Source: Streptomyces sp. CoH27 (GTDB lineage: Bacteria > Actinomycetota > Actinomycetes > Streptomycetales > Streptomycetaceae). From it: DNA of 64,000 nt. Both the position numbers and the translations under genes were made by a program. This document shows positions 52,498 through 60,933 of this stretch, piece by piece. Within the stretch, counting starts at the first letter, position 1; every line of letters begins with the position of its first letter. The notes under the pieces are model-generated. The model searched no databases and was not told where the DNA came from. It saw only the letters and a list, made by a program, of their open reading frames with translations. Location of the stretch: contig NZ_JAIQYY010000015.1 of NCBI RefSeq assembly GCF_020181035.1, positions 106,800 through 170,799 of the forward strand, in the 5' to 3' direction.

Positions 52498-53100
52498 TCA
52501 GCCGGCCGAAGGCAGGCCGAGCAGGGCGTCGGAGTACTTCAGGACCGCCAGGAGGAGGCCGATGACACCGAGCGAGACACCCGCCCAGGCGACCGACCTG
52601 ATCCAGTGCGCCTGCGGGCGGCCGGGGGTGCCGAACGCGGGCCGGGCGAGCACGACCACGCCGGTGAGCAGCGCGGCCAGCGCGAACAGGCCGGCCCACA
52701 GGGCGGTGCTGTGCCAGGCGTTGCCGTAGACCGCCTTGATCTGCGTGGCGACGCTCGCCGTGGAGGAGGTGCGCAGCTGGCCGACGAGCTGTTCGCGGGC
52801 GCCCGCGACCGTGCCGATCCAGCCACCGCTGAGCGAGACCAGGCCCAGCGCCACGGAGACGACGGCACCGGCACCCTGCCCGACCCCGGACGGCACCTTG
52901 GCCTCCGGCTCGGCGCCGTCCTCGTCGACGCCGTCCTCATCGACGGCCTTCTCCTCGCCGGACTCCTCCTGCTCGGCGTCCTCCTGCTGGGCGTCCTCCT
53001 CAAGCGCCTCCGCCCGCGCGGCCTCGCCCTCGGTGACGGCCTCCACCGCCGTCTCGTCGTCCTTGCGCGCCTCGGCGCCTGCCTCTGTCTTCGTTCCCAT
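52498..53100 (-). CDS. Membrane protein with acidic N-terminal region
   Basis: A 200-aa protein. Residues 1-70 are disordered and strongly acidic (EALEEDAQQEDAEQEESGEE, DEDGVDEDGAEPEAKV). Three hydrophobic segments follow: GAVVSVALGLVSLSGGWIG, TALWAGLFALAALLTGVVVL and SVAWAGVSLGVIGLLLAVL. Start 53100 (MGTKTEAG) or 53109 (MPGMGTK) cannot be separated. The family is not recognised; the acidic tail facing the cytoplasm could bind cations or basic proteins, which is inference. It is 35 bp downstream of the GNAT gene and on its strand. Confidence 0.7.
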   Translation of the reverse strand: MGTKTEAGAEARKDDETAVEAVTEGEAARAEALEEDAQQEDAEQEESGEEKAVDEDGVDEDGAEPEAKVPSGVGQGAGAVVSVALGLVSLSGGWIGTVAGAREQLVGQLRTSSTASVATQIKAVYGNAWHSTALWAGLFALAALLTGVVVLARPAFGTPGRPQAHWIRSVAWAGVSLGVIGLLLAVLKYSDALLGLPSAG

Positions 53101-53135
53101 GCCCGGCACCGTACGGACGCTGTCTGAGAAGTCTC

Positions 53136-53714
53136 TTAATGATCGTTCTGCCCGCTACGCGCGCGTGCCGCCCGCCACTCCGGGGCGAGCACCGACCAGA
53201 CCTCGGTGTCGTGGCGGACGCCGTGGTGCAGGTGGTTCTGGCGGAGCACCCCGTCGCGGGACATGCCGAGCCGCCGGGCGACGGCGATGCTCGGCTGGTT
53301 GCCGGAGGCCGCATGCCACTCCACGCGGTGGATGCCCCGCTCCTCGACGGCCCAGTCGATGAGGATCCGCATCGCACGGGTGATCAGTCCGCGCCCGGTC
53401 GCGGCGGGTTCCAGCCAGCAGCCGACCTCGCAGTTGCCACGCTCGGCGTCGAAGTTCAGCGTCAGCACGCCACCCACGAGCTTCCCGTCCAGCCAGATGC
53501 CGTGGTAGGAGGCGCTGTCGGCGGCGCGCAGATCGGCGTACCGCTGGAGCGTGGCCTTTGCGGAGTCCACGTCCGTGGCCTGCGAGCCGAACGGGATGAA
53601 CTGCCCGATGAACTCCCTGCCGCGGTCCAGGTGGGCGAGGAACTCCTCGGCGTGCCAGACCTCCAGGGGCCGCAGTTCGGCGCCGTCGTCACCCAGGGAT
53701 ATCGCGTACATCAT
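53136..53714 (-). CDS. GNAT acetyltransferase (RimJ/RimL type)
   Basis: A 192-aa N-acetyltransferase of the ribosomal-protein-serine acetyltransferase group: ELRPLEVWHAEEFLAHLDRG, GIWLDGKLVGGVLTLNFD, the acetyl-CoA loop EVGCWLEPAATGRGLITRAM (Q/R-x-x-G-x-G/A as TGRG-T) and VEWHAASGNQPSIAVARRLG followed by RDGVLRQNHLHHGVRHDTEV. The start at 53714 has GGAGG 9 nt upstream and overlaps the end of the MMPL gene by 26 bp, so they are probably translationally coupled. Confidence 0.88.
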   Translation of the reverse strand: MMYAISLGDDGAELRPLEVWHAEEFLAHLDRGREFIGQFIPFGSQATDVDSAKATLQRYADLRAADSASYHGIWLDGKLVGGVLTLNFDAERGNCEVGCWLEPAATGRGLITRAMRILIDWAVEERGIHRVEWHAASGNQPSIAVARRLGMSRDGVLRQNHLHHGVRHDTEVWSVLAPEWRAARARSGQNDH

Positions 53715-55920
53715 GTTCCTGTTCCTCCCCCAGTTCGGCCATCGAGACGGTCCCGAGCCTCTCATGGGCGGTGCGGCATTCGGGCGGCTCGATGCTGAGG
53801 CGGGGCAGGCGGCGCTCCAGCCAGGCGGGCAGCCACCAGTTGGCGGGGCCCAGCAGATGCATCAGCGCGGGCACGAGCAGCGTGCGCAGCACGAAGGCGT
53901 CGAGGGCGACGGCGGAGGCGAGGGCGATACCGAACATGGCGATGACCCGGTCACCGCTGAGCACGAAGGCGAGGAACACCGAGATCATGATGACTGCGGC
54001 GGAGTTGATGACCCGGCTGGTCTCGGCGAGGCCCACGCGGACGGCGCGCCGGTTGTCGCCGGTCTCCAGCCACTCCTCGTACATCCGGCTGACCAGGAAG
54101 ACCTGGTAGTCCATGGAGAGGCCGAAGAGCACCGAGACCATGATCACCGGCAGGAACGGCTCGATGGGGCCGGCCCGGCCGAGGCCGAGCAGTTCGCTGC
54201 CCCAGCCCCACTGGAAGACGGCGACGACGATGCCGAACGCGGCGGCGACCGCGGCGACGTTCATCGCGGCGGCCTTCGCCGGGATGCCGAGCGAGCGGAA
54301 GGCGACCAGCAGCAGGAGACAGCCCAGCCCGACGACCGCGCCGACGAACAGCGGGAGTTTGGCGACGATCACACCCGCGAAGTCGTCGTAGCCTGCGGTC
54401 ACCCCGCCGACCTGGACGTGGAGGGAGGTGCCGGTCTCCGCGCGGGGCAGCACGTGGGTGCGCAGCCGGTCCACGAGGTCGCTGGTGGCCTGCGACTGGG
54501 GCGCCGAGTCGGGTACGACCGTGAGGTAGGCGATGCCGCCGCCGGTGTCGTAGGCGGCCGGGGTGACGGAGGCGACGCCCCGGGTGGCGCGCAGGGTGGT
54601 GTCGAGGTTGTCCAGGGCGAGCTTGTCGGCGGCTCCGTCCACCCGGATCACCAGGGTGAGCGGCCCGTTCACGCCCGGCCCGAAGCCCTCGGCGAGCAGG
54701 TCGTAGGCCTTGCGGGTGGTGGAGGTGCGCGGGTCGTTGCCCTGGTCGGAGGTGCCGAGGTGCAGGGAGAGGGTGGGCAGGGCGAGGACGGCGATGACGG
54801 CGACGGCGAGCGCGCCGAGCAGCTTGGGGTGGCGTTCGACCAGGGCCGACCAGCGGGCGGCGAGGCCCGTGGGCAGCTCCGGCCGCGGCCCGTGCTCGGC
54901 GAGCCGGCGCCGCTCGCGGCGGCTGAGGGCGCGCGGTCCGATGTACGACAGCAGGGCGGGCAGCAGGGTGACCGAGGCGGCGACGGTGAGCACGACCGTC
55001 AGCGAGGCCGCGACGGCGACCCCGTTGAGGAAGCTCAGCCGCAGTATCAGCATTCCCAGCAGGGCGATGCACACCGTCGCACCCGCGAACACGACGGCAC
55101 GTCCGGTGGTGGCGACGGCGCTCACGGCGGCCTCGGTGACGCTCAGGCCGCGTTTCAGTCCGCGCCGGTGTCTGGTCACTATGAACAGCGCGTAGTCGAT
55201 GCCGACGCCGAGCCCGATCAGCATGCCCAGCATGGGTGCGAAGTCGGCGACGGTCATGGCGTGTCCGAGCAGCCCGATGCCGGCGTACGCGGTGCCGACG
55301 CCGACCAGCGCGGTGGCGATCGGCAGCAGGGAGGCGGCGAGCGAGCCGAACGCGAGGAACAGCACGACGGCTGCGACGAGCACGCCGACCAGCTCGGCGG
55401 TGTGTTCGCGCGGGGACGCGGTGAGCCCGATCGCGCTGCCGCCCAGCTCCACCTGGAGCCCGTCGCCCTGGGCGGCCTTGGCGGTGCGCACCACGGCCTG
55501 GGCCTCGGACTTGCCGATCGCGTCCGACTGCTGGGTGAAGGTGACGGTGGCGTACGCCGTACGACCGTCGGCGCTGATCCGCTGCGCGCCCTGGGTGCCG
55601 TACGGGCCGGACACCGAGGCCACGCCGGGCAGTGCGGCGATCCGGTCCAGGGTGCGGGTCATGGTCTGCTCGACGTCGGCGGCCCGGACGCTGCCGCCGG
55701 TGGTGTGCCAGACGACGGTGTCACTGTCCCCGCCCTGACCGGGGAAGCCCTGCTGGAGCAGCTGGGCCGCCCGGCCGGACTCGGTGCCCGGAACCTCGTA
55801 GTCGTTCGAGTACGACGTACCGGCGACGGCGGCGGCCGCGCTCACCCCGCCGAAGGCGAGAAGCCACAGCAGCACGGTGATCAGCCGGTGCCGGACACAC
55901 CAACGGGCGAGGTCTGCCAC
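53689..55920 (-). CDS. MMPL/RND family transporter
   Basis: A 743-aa exporter of the MmpL/SSD family with two sets of six helices and two large external loops. The GTG start at 55920 (V-ADLARWCVRHRLITVLLWL) has GGGAG 8 nt upstream. Visible core motifs are GIGVDYALF-like GVGIDYALFIVTRHRRGLKR in helix 4, GRAVVFAGATVCIALLGMLI, and in the second half SMDYQVFLVSRMYEEWLETG. The SMDYQ and IDYA Asp-Tyr pairs are the proton-relay residues of MmpL proteins. Streptomyces members export lipids or siderophores; substrate unknown. Upstream 55921-56124 is AT-richer and likely regulatory. Confidence 0.92.
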   Translation of the reverse strand: MADLARWCVRHRLITVLLWLLAFGGVSAAAAVAGTSYSNDYEVPGTESGRAAQLLQQGFPGQGGDSDTVVWHTTGGSVRAADVEQTMTRTLDRIAALPGVASVSGPYGTQGAQRISADGRTAYATVTFTQQSDAIGKSEAQAVVRTAKAAQGDGLQVELGGSAIGLTASPREHTAELVGVLVAAVVLFLAFGSLAASLLPIATALVGVGTAYAGIGLLGHAMTVADFAPMLGMLIGLGVGIDYALFIVTRHRRGLKRGLSVTEAAVSAVATTGRAVVFAGATVCIALLGMLILRLSFLNGVAVAASLTVVLTVAASVTLLPALLSYIGPRALSRRERRRLAEHGPRPELPTGLAARWSALVERHPKLLGALAVAVIAVLALPTLSLHLGTSDQGNDPRTSTTRKAYDLLAEGFGPGVNGPLTLVIRVDGAADKLALDNLDTTLRATRGVASVTPAAYDTGGGIAYLTVVPDSAPQSQATSDLVDRLRTHVLPRAETGTSLHVQVGGVTAGYDDFAGVIVAKLPLFVGAVVGLGCLLLLVAFRSLGIPAKAAAMNVAAVAAAFGIVVAVFQWGWGSELLGLGRAGPIEPFLPVIMVSVLFGLSMDYQVFLVSRMYEEWLETGDNRRAVRVGLAETSRVINSAAVIMISVFLAFVLSGDRVIAMFGIALASAVALDAFVLRTLLVPALMHLLGPANWWLPAWLERRLPRLSIEPPECRTAHERLGTVSMAELGEEQEHDVRDIPG

Positions 55921-55962
55921 GGACGTGCTCCCAGGATGACGATTTGTGGATCTTTGGCCGGG

Positions 55963-56042
55963 AACGATCGTCCATAAACTGAACTGCCCGCAAAGAACGA
56001 ATGTGCAATCGCAGGACACTCTTGCAGGCGAAAATGATCGTT
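55963..56042. promoter_or_regulatory. Inverted repeat upstream of the MMPL gene
   Basis: AACGATC (55963-55969) and GATCGTT (56036-56042) are a perfect 7-bp inverted repeat 66 bp apart; the first is inside the palindrome ACGATCGT. Promoter elements are not clear. No gene is seen in 55921-56124. Confidence 0.3.
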
Positions 56043-56124
56043 TGCCGTGTTCGTGGGCTTCTTCACACGAGTGGGAGGGACGTCACAGGACACTTCGGCG
56101 AACTCTGTCGTGCCTCCGGACACT

Positions 56125-56481
56125 TCAGCCGGGCTGGTCCCCCAGCGCCATGATCATCGTCCCGGCGATCAGCAGCCACAGGGCCATACGGGTACGGCCC
56201 CGGGCGCCGAGCAGCGCAGCGAGGGCGCAGACGGCGGCGCCGAGGGCGTAGGCGGCGGGGACGCGGGCGGGGGCGGCGGCGGTGAGCTTGAGCAGGGCGG
56301 CGGCGAGACCGGCGAGGGTCAGCAGCACACCGGTGCCGGCGGCGAGCCAGCGGGCCCGGCGGGCACCCTCGACGTGGTCCGCCGCTTCTTCGTCGCTGTC
56401 TCCCGCGATGTCGCTGTCTTCCGCGACGCCCTCGAAGTCGGCTATCGCGGGTCGGGGGTCGGAATCGGTGCGTGCCCTCAT
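56125..56481 (-). CDS. Small three-helix membrane protein (118 aa)
   Basis: Starting at ATG 56481, the protein has a charged N-terminus (residues 1-42, rich in Asp/Glu) and three hydrophobic helices: WLAAGTGVLLTLAGLAAALL, RVPAAYALGAAVCALAALLG and RMALWLLIAGTMIMALG. No family is recognised. No Shine-Dalgarno; a TACGCT box ends 8 nt before the ATG, which suggests a leaderless mRNA. It lies 40-80 bp past the gatB terminator on the same strand, thus probably independent of the gat operon. Confidence 0.68.
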   Translation of the reverse strand: MRARTDSDPRPAIADFEGVAEDSDIAGDSDEEAADHVEGARRARWLAAGTGVLLTLAGLAAALLKLTAAAPARVPAAYALGAAVCALAALLGARGRTRMALWLLIAGTMIMALGDQPG

Positions 56482-56519
56482 GGCGGGCGAGCGTAGTGCC
56501 TTGAGGTCCGGAGCATGAG

Positions 56520-56552
56520 AACGGCCCCGGAGGACGTGCCTCCGGGGCCGTT
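56520..56552 (-). terminator. Terminator of the gat operon
   Basis: AACGGCCCCGGAGG (56520-56533) and CCTCCGGGGCCGTT (56539-56552) form a perfect 14-bp stem with a 5-nt loop 12 bp past the gatB stop. Confidence 0.85.
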
Positions 56553-56564
56553 CAGAGTACGGGC

Positions 56565-58079
56565 TCAGCCCTCGCTGACGCCCAGCTTCTCCAGGATCAG
56601 CTCCTTGACGCGGGCCGCGTCGGCCTGGCCCCGGGTGGCCTTCATGACCGCGCCGACCAGGGCGCCGGCCGCGGCCACCTTGCCGCCGCGGATCTTGTCC
56701 GCGACGCCCGGGTTGCCGGCGATGGCCTCGTCGACGGCCGTGCCGAGGGCCGAGTCGTCGGAGACGACCTTCAGGCCGCGCTTGTCGACGACCTCGTCCG
56801 GGGTGCCCTCGCCCGCGAGGACGCCCTCGATGACCTGCCGGGCCAGCTTGTCGTTCAGGTCGCCCTTCGCGACGAGCTCGGTGACCCGGGCGACCTGCTG
56901 CGGCGTGATGGCCAGCTCGTCCAGCGCCTTGCCGGACTCGTTGGCGCTGCGCGCCAGTTCGCCCATCCACCACTTGCGGGCGGAGGCCGCGTCGGCACCG
57001 GCGTCGATCGTGGCGACGATCGGGTCCAGCGCACCGGCGTTGAGGATCGCCTGCATGTCGGTGGCCGAGATGCCCCACTCGGCGAGCAGCCGGGTACGGC
57101 GGACCAGCGGCAGCTCCGGCAGGGCCGCGCGGATCTCCTCGACCCACTCCCGGGAGGGGGCCACCGGCACCAGGTCCGGCTCGGGGAAGTACCGGTAGTC
57201 CTCGGCCTCCTCCTTCACCCGGCCCGAGGTCGTGGACCCGGTGTCCTCGTGGAAGTGGCGGGTCTCCTGGACGACCGTGCCGCCGTCGTTCAGTACGGCG
57301 GCGTGCCGCATGATCTCGAAGCGGGCCGCGCGCTCCACGGAGCGCAGCGAGTTGACGTTCTTCGTCTCGGAGCGCGTGCCGAACGTCGAGCTGCCCTTCG
57401 GCATCAGCGACAGGTTCACGTCGCAGCGCATCTGGCCCATCTCCATGCGGGCCTCGGACACGCCGAGGGCACGGATGACCTCGCGCAGCTCACGGACGTA
57501 CGCCTTGGCCACCTCGGGGGCGCGCTCGCCGGCGCCGACGATGGGCTTGGTGACGATCTCGATGAGCGGGATGCCCGCGCGGTTGTAGTCCAGGAGCGAG
57601 TGCTGCGCGCCGTGGATACGGCCGGTCGCGCCACCCACGTGGGTGGACTTGCCGGTGTCCTCCTCCATGTGGGCGCGCTCGATCTCCACGCGGAAGGTCT
57701 CGCCGTCCTCCAGCTGCACGTCGAGGTAGCCGTTGAAGGCGATCGGCTCGTCGTACTGGGAGGTCTGGAAGTTCTTCGGCATGTCCGGATAGAAGTAGTT
57801 CTTCCGGGCGAAGCGGCACCACTCGGCGATCTCGCAGTTCAGCGCGAGACCGATCTTGATCGCGGACTCGACGCCGGTCGCGTTGACGACCGGGAGCGCG
57901 CCCGGCAGGCCGAGGCAGGTCGGGCAGGTCTGCGAGTTGGGCTCGGCACCCAGCTCGGTCGAACAGCCGCAGAACATCTTGGTCTTGGTGCCGAGTTCGA
58001 CATGGACCTCAAGGCCCATGACGGGGTCGTAGGACGCCAGCGCGTCCTCGTATGACACCAGGTCGGTCGTGGTGGTCAC
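56565..58079 (-). CDS. gatB: Asp-tRNA(Asn)/Glu-tRNA(Gln) amidotransferase subunit B
   Basis: A 504-aa GatB, which phosphorylates mischarged Glu-tRNA(Gln) or Asp-tRNA(Asn) and accepts ammonia from GatA. Motifs: YDPVMGLEVHVELGTKTKMF followed by CGCSTELGAEPNSQTCPTCL, PTCLGLPGALPVVN, the Zn/Mg-binding Cys, RFARKNYFYPDMPKNFQTSQ, RIHMEED-type RAHMEEDTGKSTHVG, DYNRAGIPLIEIV and the C-terminal tRNA-binding YqeY domain (ANESGKALDELAI, VDEAIAGNPGVADKIRGGK, ALVGAVMKATRGQADA). It is last in the gat operon, after the 80-aa membrane-protein gene. Confidence 0.95.
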   Translation of the reverse strand: MTTTTDLVSYEDALASYDPVMGLEVHVELGTKTKMFCGCSTELGAEPNSQTCPTCLGLPGALPVVNATGVESAIKIGLALNCEIAEWCRFARKNYFYPDMPKNFQTSQYDEPIAFNGYLDVQLEDGETFRVEIERAHMEEDTGKSTHVGGATGRIHGAQHSLLDYNRAGIPLIEIVTKPIVGAGERAPEVAKAYVRELREVIRALGVSEARMEMGQMRCDVNLSLMPKGSSTFGTRSETKNVNSLRSVERAARFEIMRHAAVLNDGGTVVQETRHFHEDTGSTTSGRVKEEAEDYRYFPEPDLVPVAPSREWVEEIRAALPELPLVRRTRLLAEWGISATDMQAILNAGALDPIVATIDAGADAASARKWWMGELARSANESGKALDELAITPQQVARVTELVAKGDLNDKLARQVIEGVLAGEGTPDEVVDKRGLKVVSDDSALGTAVDEAIAGNPGVADKIRGGKVAAAGALVGAVMKATRGQADAARVKELILEKLGVSEG

Positions 58080-58095
58080 GGTGAAAACTTCCCTC

Positions 58096-58338
58096 TCAGC
58101 CCAGCAGGACGTCGTCGTCGCCCAGCCGCTTCAGCTCGCGGTAGAGGATGGCGAGGCCGGTGACGATCGCGACGGCGGACACGGTGGCGTCGATCAGCCG
58201 CAGCGTGTCCTGCTCGGCGCGGGCCTTCTTGATCTGCTTGGCGACACCGATCGCGCCGAACGCGGTGGTGGCCATCGACAGGTACGTACCGGACTTGGAC
58301 TTCTTGAAGCCCTTGGCCTTGGACAGTGCCTTGCTCAC
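58096..58338 (-). CDS. Small membrane protein inside the gat operon
   Basis: An 80-aa protein starting at GTG 58338, which overlaps the gatA stop (GTGA), so translation is coupled. GGAGGAGG lies about 10 nt upstream. It has a basic N-terminus (SKALSKAKGFKKSKSGTYLS), a first hydrophobic patch (MATTAFGAIGVAKQIKKARAE) and one membrane helix (LIDATVSAVAIVTGLAILYREL) with a short acidic tail ending DDDVLLG. Family not recognised. It sits between gatA and gatB, 16 bp before gatB. Not known to take part in tRNA amidation. Confidence 0.75.
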   Translation of the reverse strand: MSKALSKAKGFKKSKSGTYLSMATTAFGAIGVAKQIKKARAEQDTLRLIDATVSAVAIVTGLAILYRELKRLGDDDVLLG

Positions 58339-59834
58339 AGCGACGGAGCCTCCTCCAGCAGCGGGTGTCCCCACTTTTCCACGAAGGCGGCCTCGACGGC
58401 GGCGCCCACCTTGTACAGGCGGTCGTCCTGCAGCGCCGGGGCGATGATCTGCAGGCCCACCGGGAGGTTGTCCTCCGGGGCGAGGCCGCAGGGCAGGGAC
58501 ATGGCCGCGTTGCCCGCCAGGTTGGTCGGGATGGTGCACAGGTCCGCGAGGTACATCGCCATCGGGTCGTCGGCGCGCTCGCCGATCGGGAAGGCGGTGG
58601 TCGGGGTCGTCGGCGAGACGATGACATCGACCTGCTCGAAGGCCTTCTCGAAGTCCCGCGTGATGAGCGTGCGGACCTTCTGGGCGGAGCCGTAGTACGC
58701 GTCGTAGTACCCGCTCGACAGGGCGTACGTGCCGAGCATGATGCGGCGCTTGACCTCGGGGCCGAAGCCCGCCTCACGGGTGAGGGAGGTGACCTCTTCC
58801 GCCGAGCGGCCGCCGTCGTCGCCGGTCCTCAGGCCGTAGCGCAGGCCGTCGAAGCGGGCGAGGTTGGACGAGCACTCGGAGGGGGCGATCAGGTAGTACG
58901 CCGACAGCGCGAGGTCGAAGGACGGGCAGTCCAGCTCGACGATCTCGGCACCCAGCTCCTTCAGCAGCGCGACGGACTCGTCGAAGCGCTGGATGACACC
59001 GGCCTGGTAGCCCTCGCCGCGGAACTGCTTGACCACGCCGACACGCATGCCCTGCACGGAGCCGTTCTTCGCGGCCTCGACCACCGGCGGGACCGGGGCG
59101 TCGATGGAGGTGGAGTCGAGCGGGTCGTGCCCGGCGATCACCTCGTGCAGCAGGGCGGCGTCCAGGACCGTACGGGCACAGGGCCCGCCCTGGTCCAGGG
59201 AGGACGAGAAGGCGACCATGCCGAAGCGGGACACCGCGCCGTACGTCGGCTTCACGCCGACCGTGCCGGTGACGGCGGCCGGCTGGCGGATGGACCCGCC
59301 GGTGTCGGTGCCGATGGCGAGGGGCGCCTGGAAGGAGGCGAGCGCGGCGGAGGAACCGCCGCCCGAGCCGCCGGGGATCTTGGTGAGGTCCCAGGGGTTG
59401 CCCGTCGGGCCGTAGGCGCTGTTCTCGGTGGAGGACCCCATGGCGAACTCGTCCATGTTGGTCTTGCCGAGGATGACGACGTCGGCGGCCTTCAGCTTCT
59501 TGGTGAGGGTGGCGTCGTACGGCGGGATCCAGCCCTCCAGGATCTTCGAGCCGACGGTCGTGGGCACGCCCTCGGTGGTGAAGATGTCCTTGAGTGCGAG
59601 CGGGACGCCGGCCAGCGGGCCGAGCTTCTCCCCGCGCGCCCGCTTCTCGTCCACGGCGCGGGCCTGGGCGAGCGCGCCCTCGCGGTCGACGTGCAGGAAG
59701 GCGTGCACCTTCTCGTCGACGGCCTCGATCCGGGCGAGGTGGGCCTCGGTGACCTGGACGGCCGTGAGCTCGCCGGAGGCGATCTTCTCGGCGATCTGCG
59801 CGGCCGTGAGCTTGATGATGTTGCTGTCCGTCAT
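58335..59834 (-). CDS. gatA: Asp-tRNA(Asn)/Glu-tRNA(Gln) amidotransferase subunit A
   Basis: A 499-aa amidase-family glutaminase subunit. The Ser-cisSer-Lys triad is visible: Lys in LAGVPLALKDIFTTEGVPTT, cis-Ser in KIPGGSGGGSSAALASF and nucleophilic Ser in IGTDTGGSIRQPAAVTG. Start ATG 59834 (MTDSNIIKLTAAQIAEKIAS) has GGAGG 10 nt upstream, inside the end of gatC; the GTG at 59843 overlaps the gatC stop but is too near the ribosome site. It is second in gatC-gatA-orf-gatB. Confidence 0.95.
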   Translation of the reverse strand: MTDSNIIKLTAAQIAEKIASGELTAVQVTEAHLARIEAVDEKVHAFLHVDREGALAQARAVDEKRARGEKLGPLAGVPLALKDIFTTEGVPTTVGSKILEGWIPPYDATLTKKLKAADVVILGKTNMDEFAMGSSTENSAYGPTGNPWDLTKIPGGSGGGSSAALASFQAPLAIGTDTGGSIRQPAAVTGTVGVKPTYGAVSRFGMVAFSSSLDQGGPCARTVLDAALLHEVIAGHDPLDSTSIDAPVPPVVEAAKNGSVQGMRVGVVKQFRGEGYQAGVIQRFDESVALLKELGAEIVELDCPSFDLALSAYYLIAPSECSSNLARFDGLRYGLRTGDDGGRSAEEVTSLTREAGFGPEVKRRIMLGTYALSSGYYDAYYGSAQKVRTLITRDFEKAFEQVDVIVSPTTPTTAFPIGERADDPMAMYLADLCTIPTNLAGNAAMSLPCGLAPEDNLPVGLQIIAPALQDDRLYKVGAAVEAAFVEKWGHPLLEEAPSL

Positions 59835-59839
59835 GGTGG

Positions 59840-60136
59840 TCACTCCTCCCCCAGGATCTGCGGCACCTTGAAACGCTGCTGCTCCTGGGCCGGGGCGCCG
59901 GAGAGCGCCTGCTCGGGGGTGAGCGAGGGACGGACCTCGTCCGGCCGCATGACGTTCGTCAGCGGGAGCGGGTGCGAGGTCGGCGGTACGTCTTGGTCGG
60001 CGACCTCGCTGACGCGGGCGACCGCGCCGATGATGTCGTCGAGCTGTCCCGCGAAGTGGTCGAGTTCTTCGGGCTTCAGCTCCAGACGCGCCAGCCGGGC
60101 GAGGTGGGCGACCTCCTCGCGCGTGATGCCAGGCAT
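59840..60136 (-). CDS. gatC: Asp-tRNA(Asn)/Glu-tRNA(Gln) amidotransferase subunit C
   Basis: A 98-aa GatC, the belt protein that holds GatA and GatB together. Reads MPGITREEVAHLARLARLEL, EELDHFAGQLDDIIGAVARV and the LRPDEV-type VMRPDEVRPSLTPEQALSGA, ending FKVPQILGEE. The ATG at 60136 has a GAGGA ribosome site. It is the first gene of the operon; the upstream 269-bp gap has a structured repeat and a hairpin. Confidence 0.94.
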   Translation of the reverse strand: MPGITREEVAHLARLARLELKPEELDHFAGQLDDIIGAVARVSEVADQDVPPTSHPLPLTNVMRPDEVRPSLTPEQALSGAPAQEQQRFKVPQILGEE

Positions 60137-60185
60137 GCAGCGATCCTCTGGGGTGAGTGTGTGTGGTTGGGGGCCGGGGCCGGCC

Positions 60186-60339
60186 TCACATTTCCGCCGG
60201 CCGCCCGAAGGGCGGGCCACGCGGCGTCCGGTGCGTGCGATCGCAAGGCGCCGGAGCGCCCTCGTGGCGGAGCCACGTGGGCGTTTCGGCAACGCGGCGA
60301 GCGTGCGTGCCAGGCGTCGCGCGGCAGGCAGAAATGTGA
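60186..60339. repeat. Structured MITE-like element, about 155 bp, with nested hairpins
   Basis: Outer ends TCACATTTC (60186-60194) and GAAATGTGA (60331-60339) are a perfect 9-bp inverted repeat. Inside are hairpins CCGCCC-GAA-GGGCGG (about 60200-60214), GGCGC-CGGA-GCGCC (60247-60260) and CGTGGC-GGA-GCCACG (about 60263-60277), plus direct copies of ACGCGGCG-N-GTGCGTGC (about 60219-60238 and 60292-60310). I recall near-identical sequences dispersed in other Streptomyces genomes. Between gatC and the cupin gene; no protein gene fits. Confidence 0.7.
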
Positions 60340-60359
60340 CGCCAGTCCCCAATCCTATG

Positions 60360-60404
60360 GGGCAGGGCCCCGTGCCCGTGAAACGGTTTGCCGGGGCCCC
60401 GCCC
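60360..60404 (-). terminator. Terminator hairpin downstream of the cupin gene
   Basis: GGGCAGGGCCCCG (60360-60372) pairs with CGGGGCCCCGCCC (60392-60404) at 12 of 13 positions, with an inner CCGT-GAA-ACGG stem. It lies directly after the cupin stop at 60406. Confidence 0.65.
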
Positions 60405-60405
60405 G

Positions 60406-60900
60406 TCAGCCCCGGCGGCCCTCCCAGACCTCGCTCTTGAGGAAGTGGTTGTCGTACCGCTCCTGCACTTCGAGGATGCTCTCCGCAGTGGCCTCGCCGA
60501 CGCGGATGCGCTGGAGGTGACGGAAGTACTCGAAGCGCTCGATGCCCGGGGTGAAGACGATGAGGATGTCCGCCGTGGCGTCCGGGACGGCGGCGAAGGC
60601 GTGCGGCTTCTCCGGCGGGACGATGACGAGATCGCCGCGCTCGGCGGTGACGATGTCGTCTCCGGACAGGATCTCGGCGGACCCGTCGAGCAGGTAGAAC
60701 ATCTCCGCCCCGGTGTGATGGAGGTGCGGCCGCGCTCCGTCGGCGCCCTCGGCCAGGGTGACGCGCACGGTGGACAGCGCCCCGCCGGTCGCACTGCGGT
60801 CGGCCAGGAGCTGGACGCCGACGGGCGTGTCCCCGACCACCTCGGCCTCGGCGCCGCGCACGATCACGGAATCGTGGAACTTCGGCACGAACAGTGACAT
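60406..60900 (-). CDS. Cupin domain protein
   Basis: A 164-aa single-cupin protein. Cupin motif 1 reads ARPHLHHTGAEMFYLLDGSA (His-x-His, Glu as metal ligands) and motif 2 GDLVIVPPEKPHAFAAVPDA with the fourth His. After the barrel comes a C-terminal extension with RFEYFRHLQRIRVGEATAES. It could be a small dioxygenase, isomerase or binding protein; nothing fixes the substrate. It lies 33 bp downstream of the DUF4267 gene on the same strand and would share its promoter and TetR-type operators. Confidence 0.85.
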   Translation of the reverse strand: MSLFVPKFHDSVIVRGAEAEVVGDTPVGVQLLADRSATGGALSTVRVTLAEGADGARPHLHHTGAEMFYLLDGSAEILSGDDIVTAERGDLVIVPPEKPHAFAAVPDATADILIVFTPGIERFEYFRHLQRIRVGEATAESILEVQERYDNHFLKSEVWEGRRG

Positions 60901-60933
60901 GACGTCCCCTTCTGCTGATGTCGCGTGAGGTCG

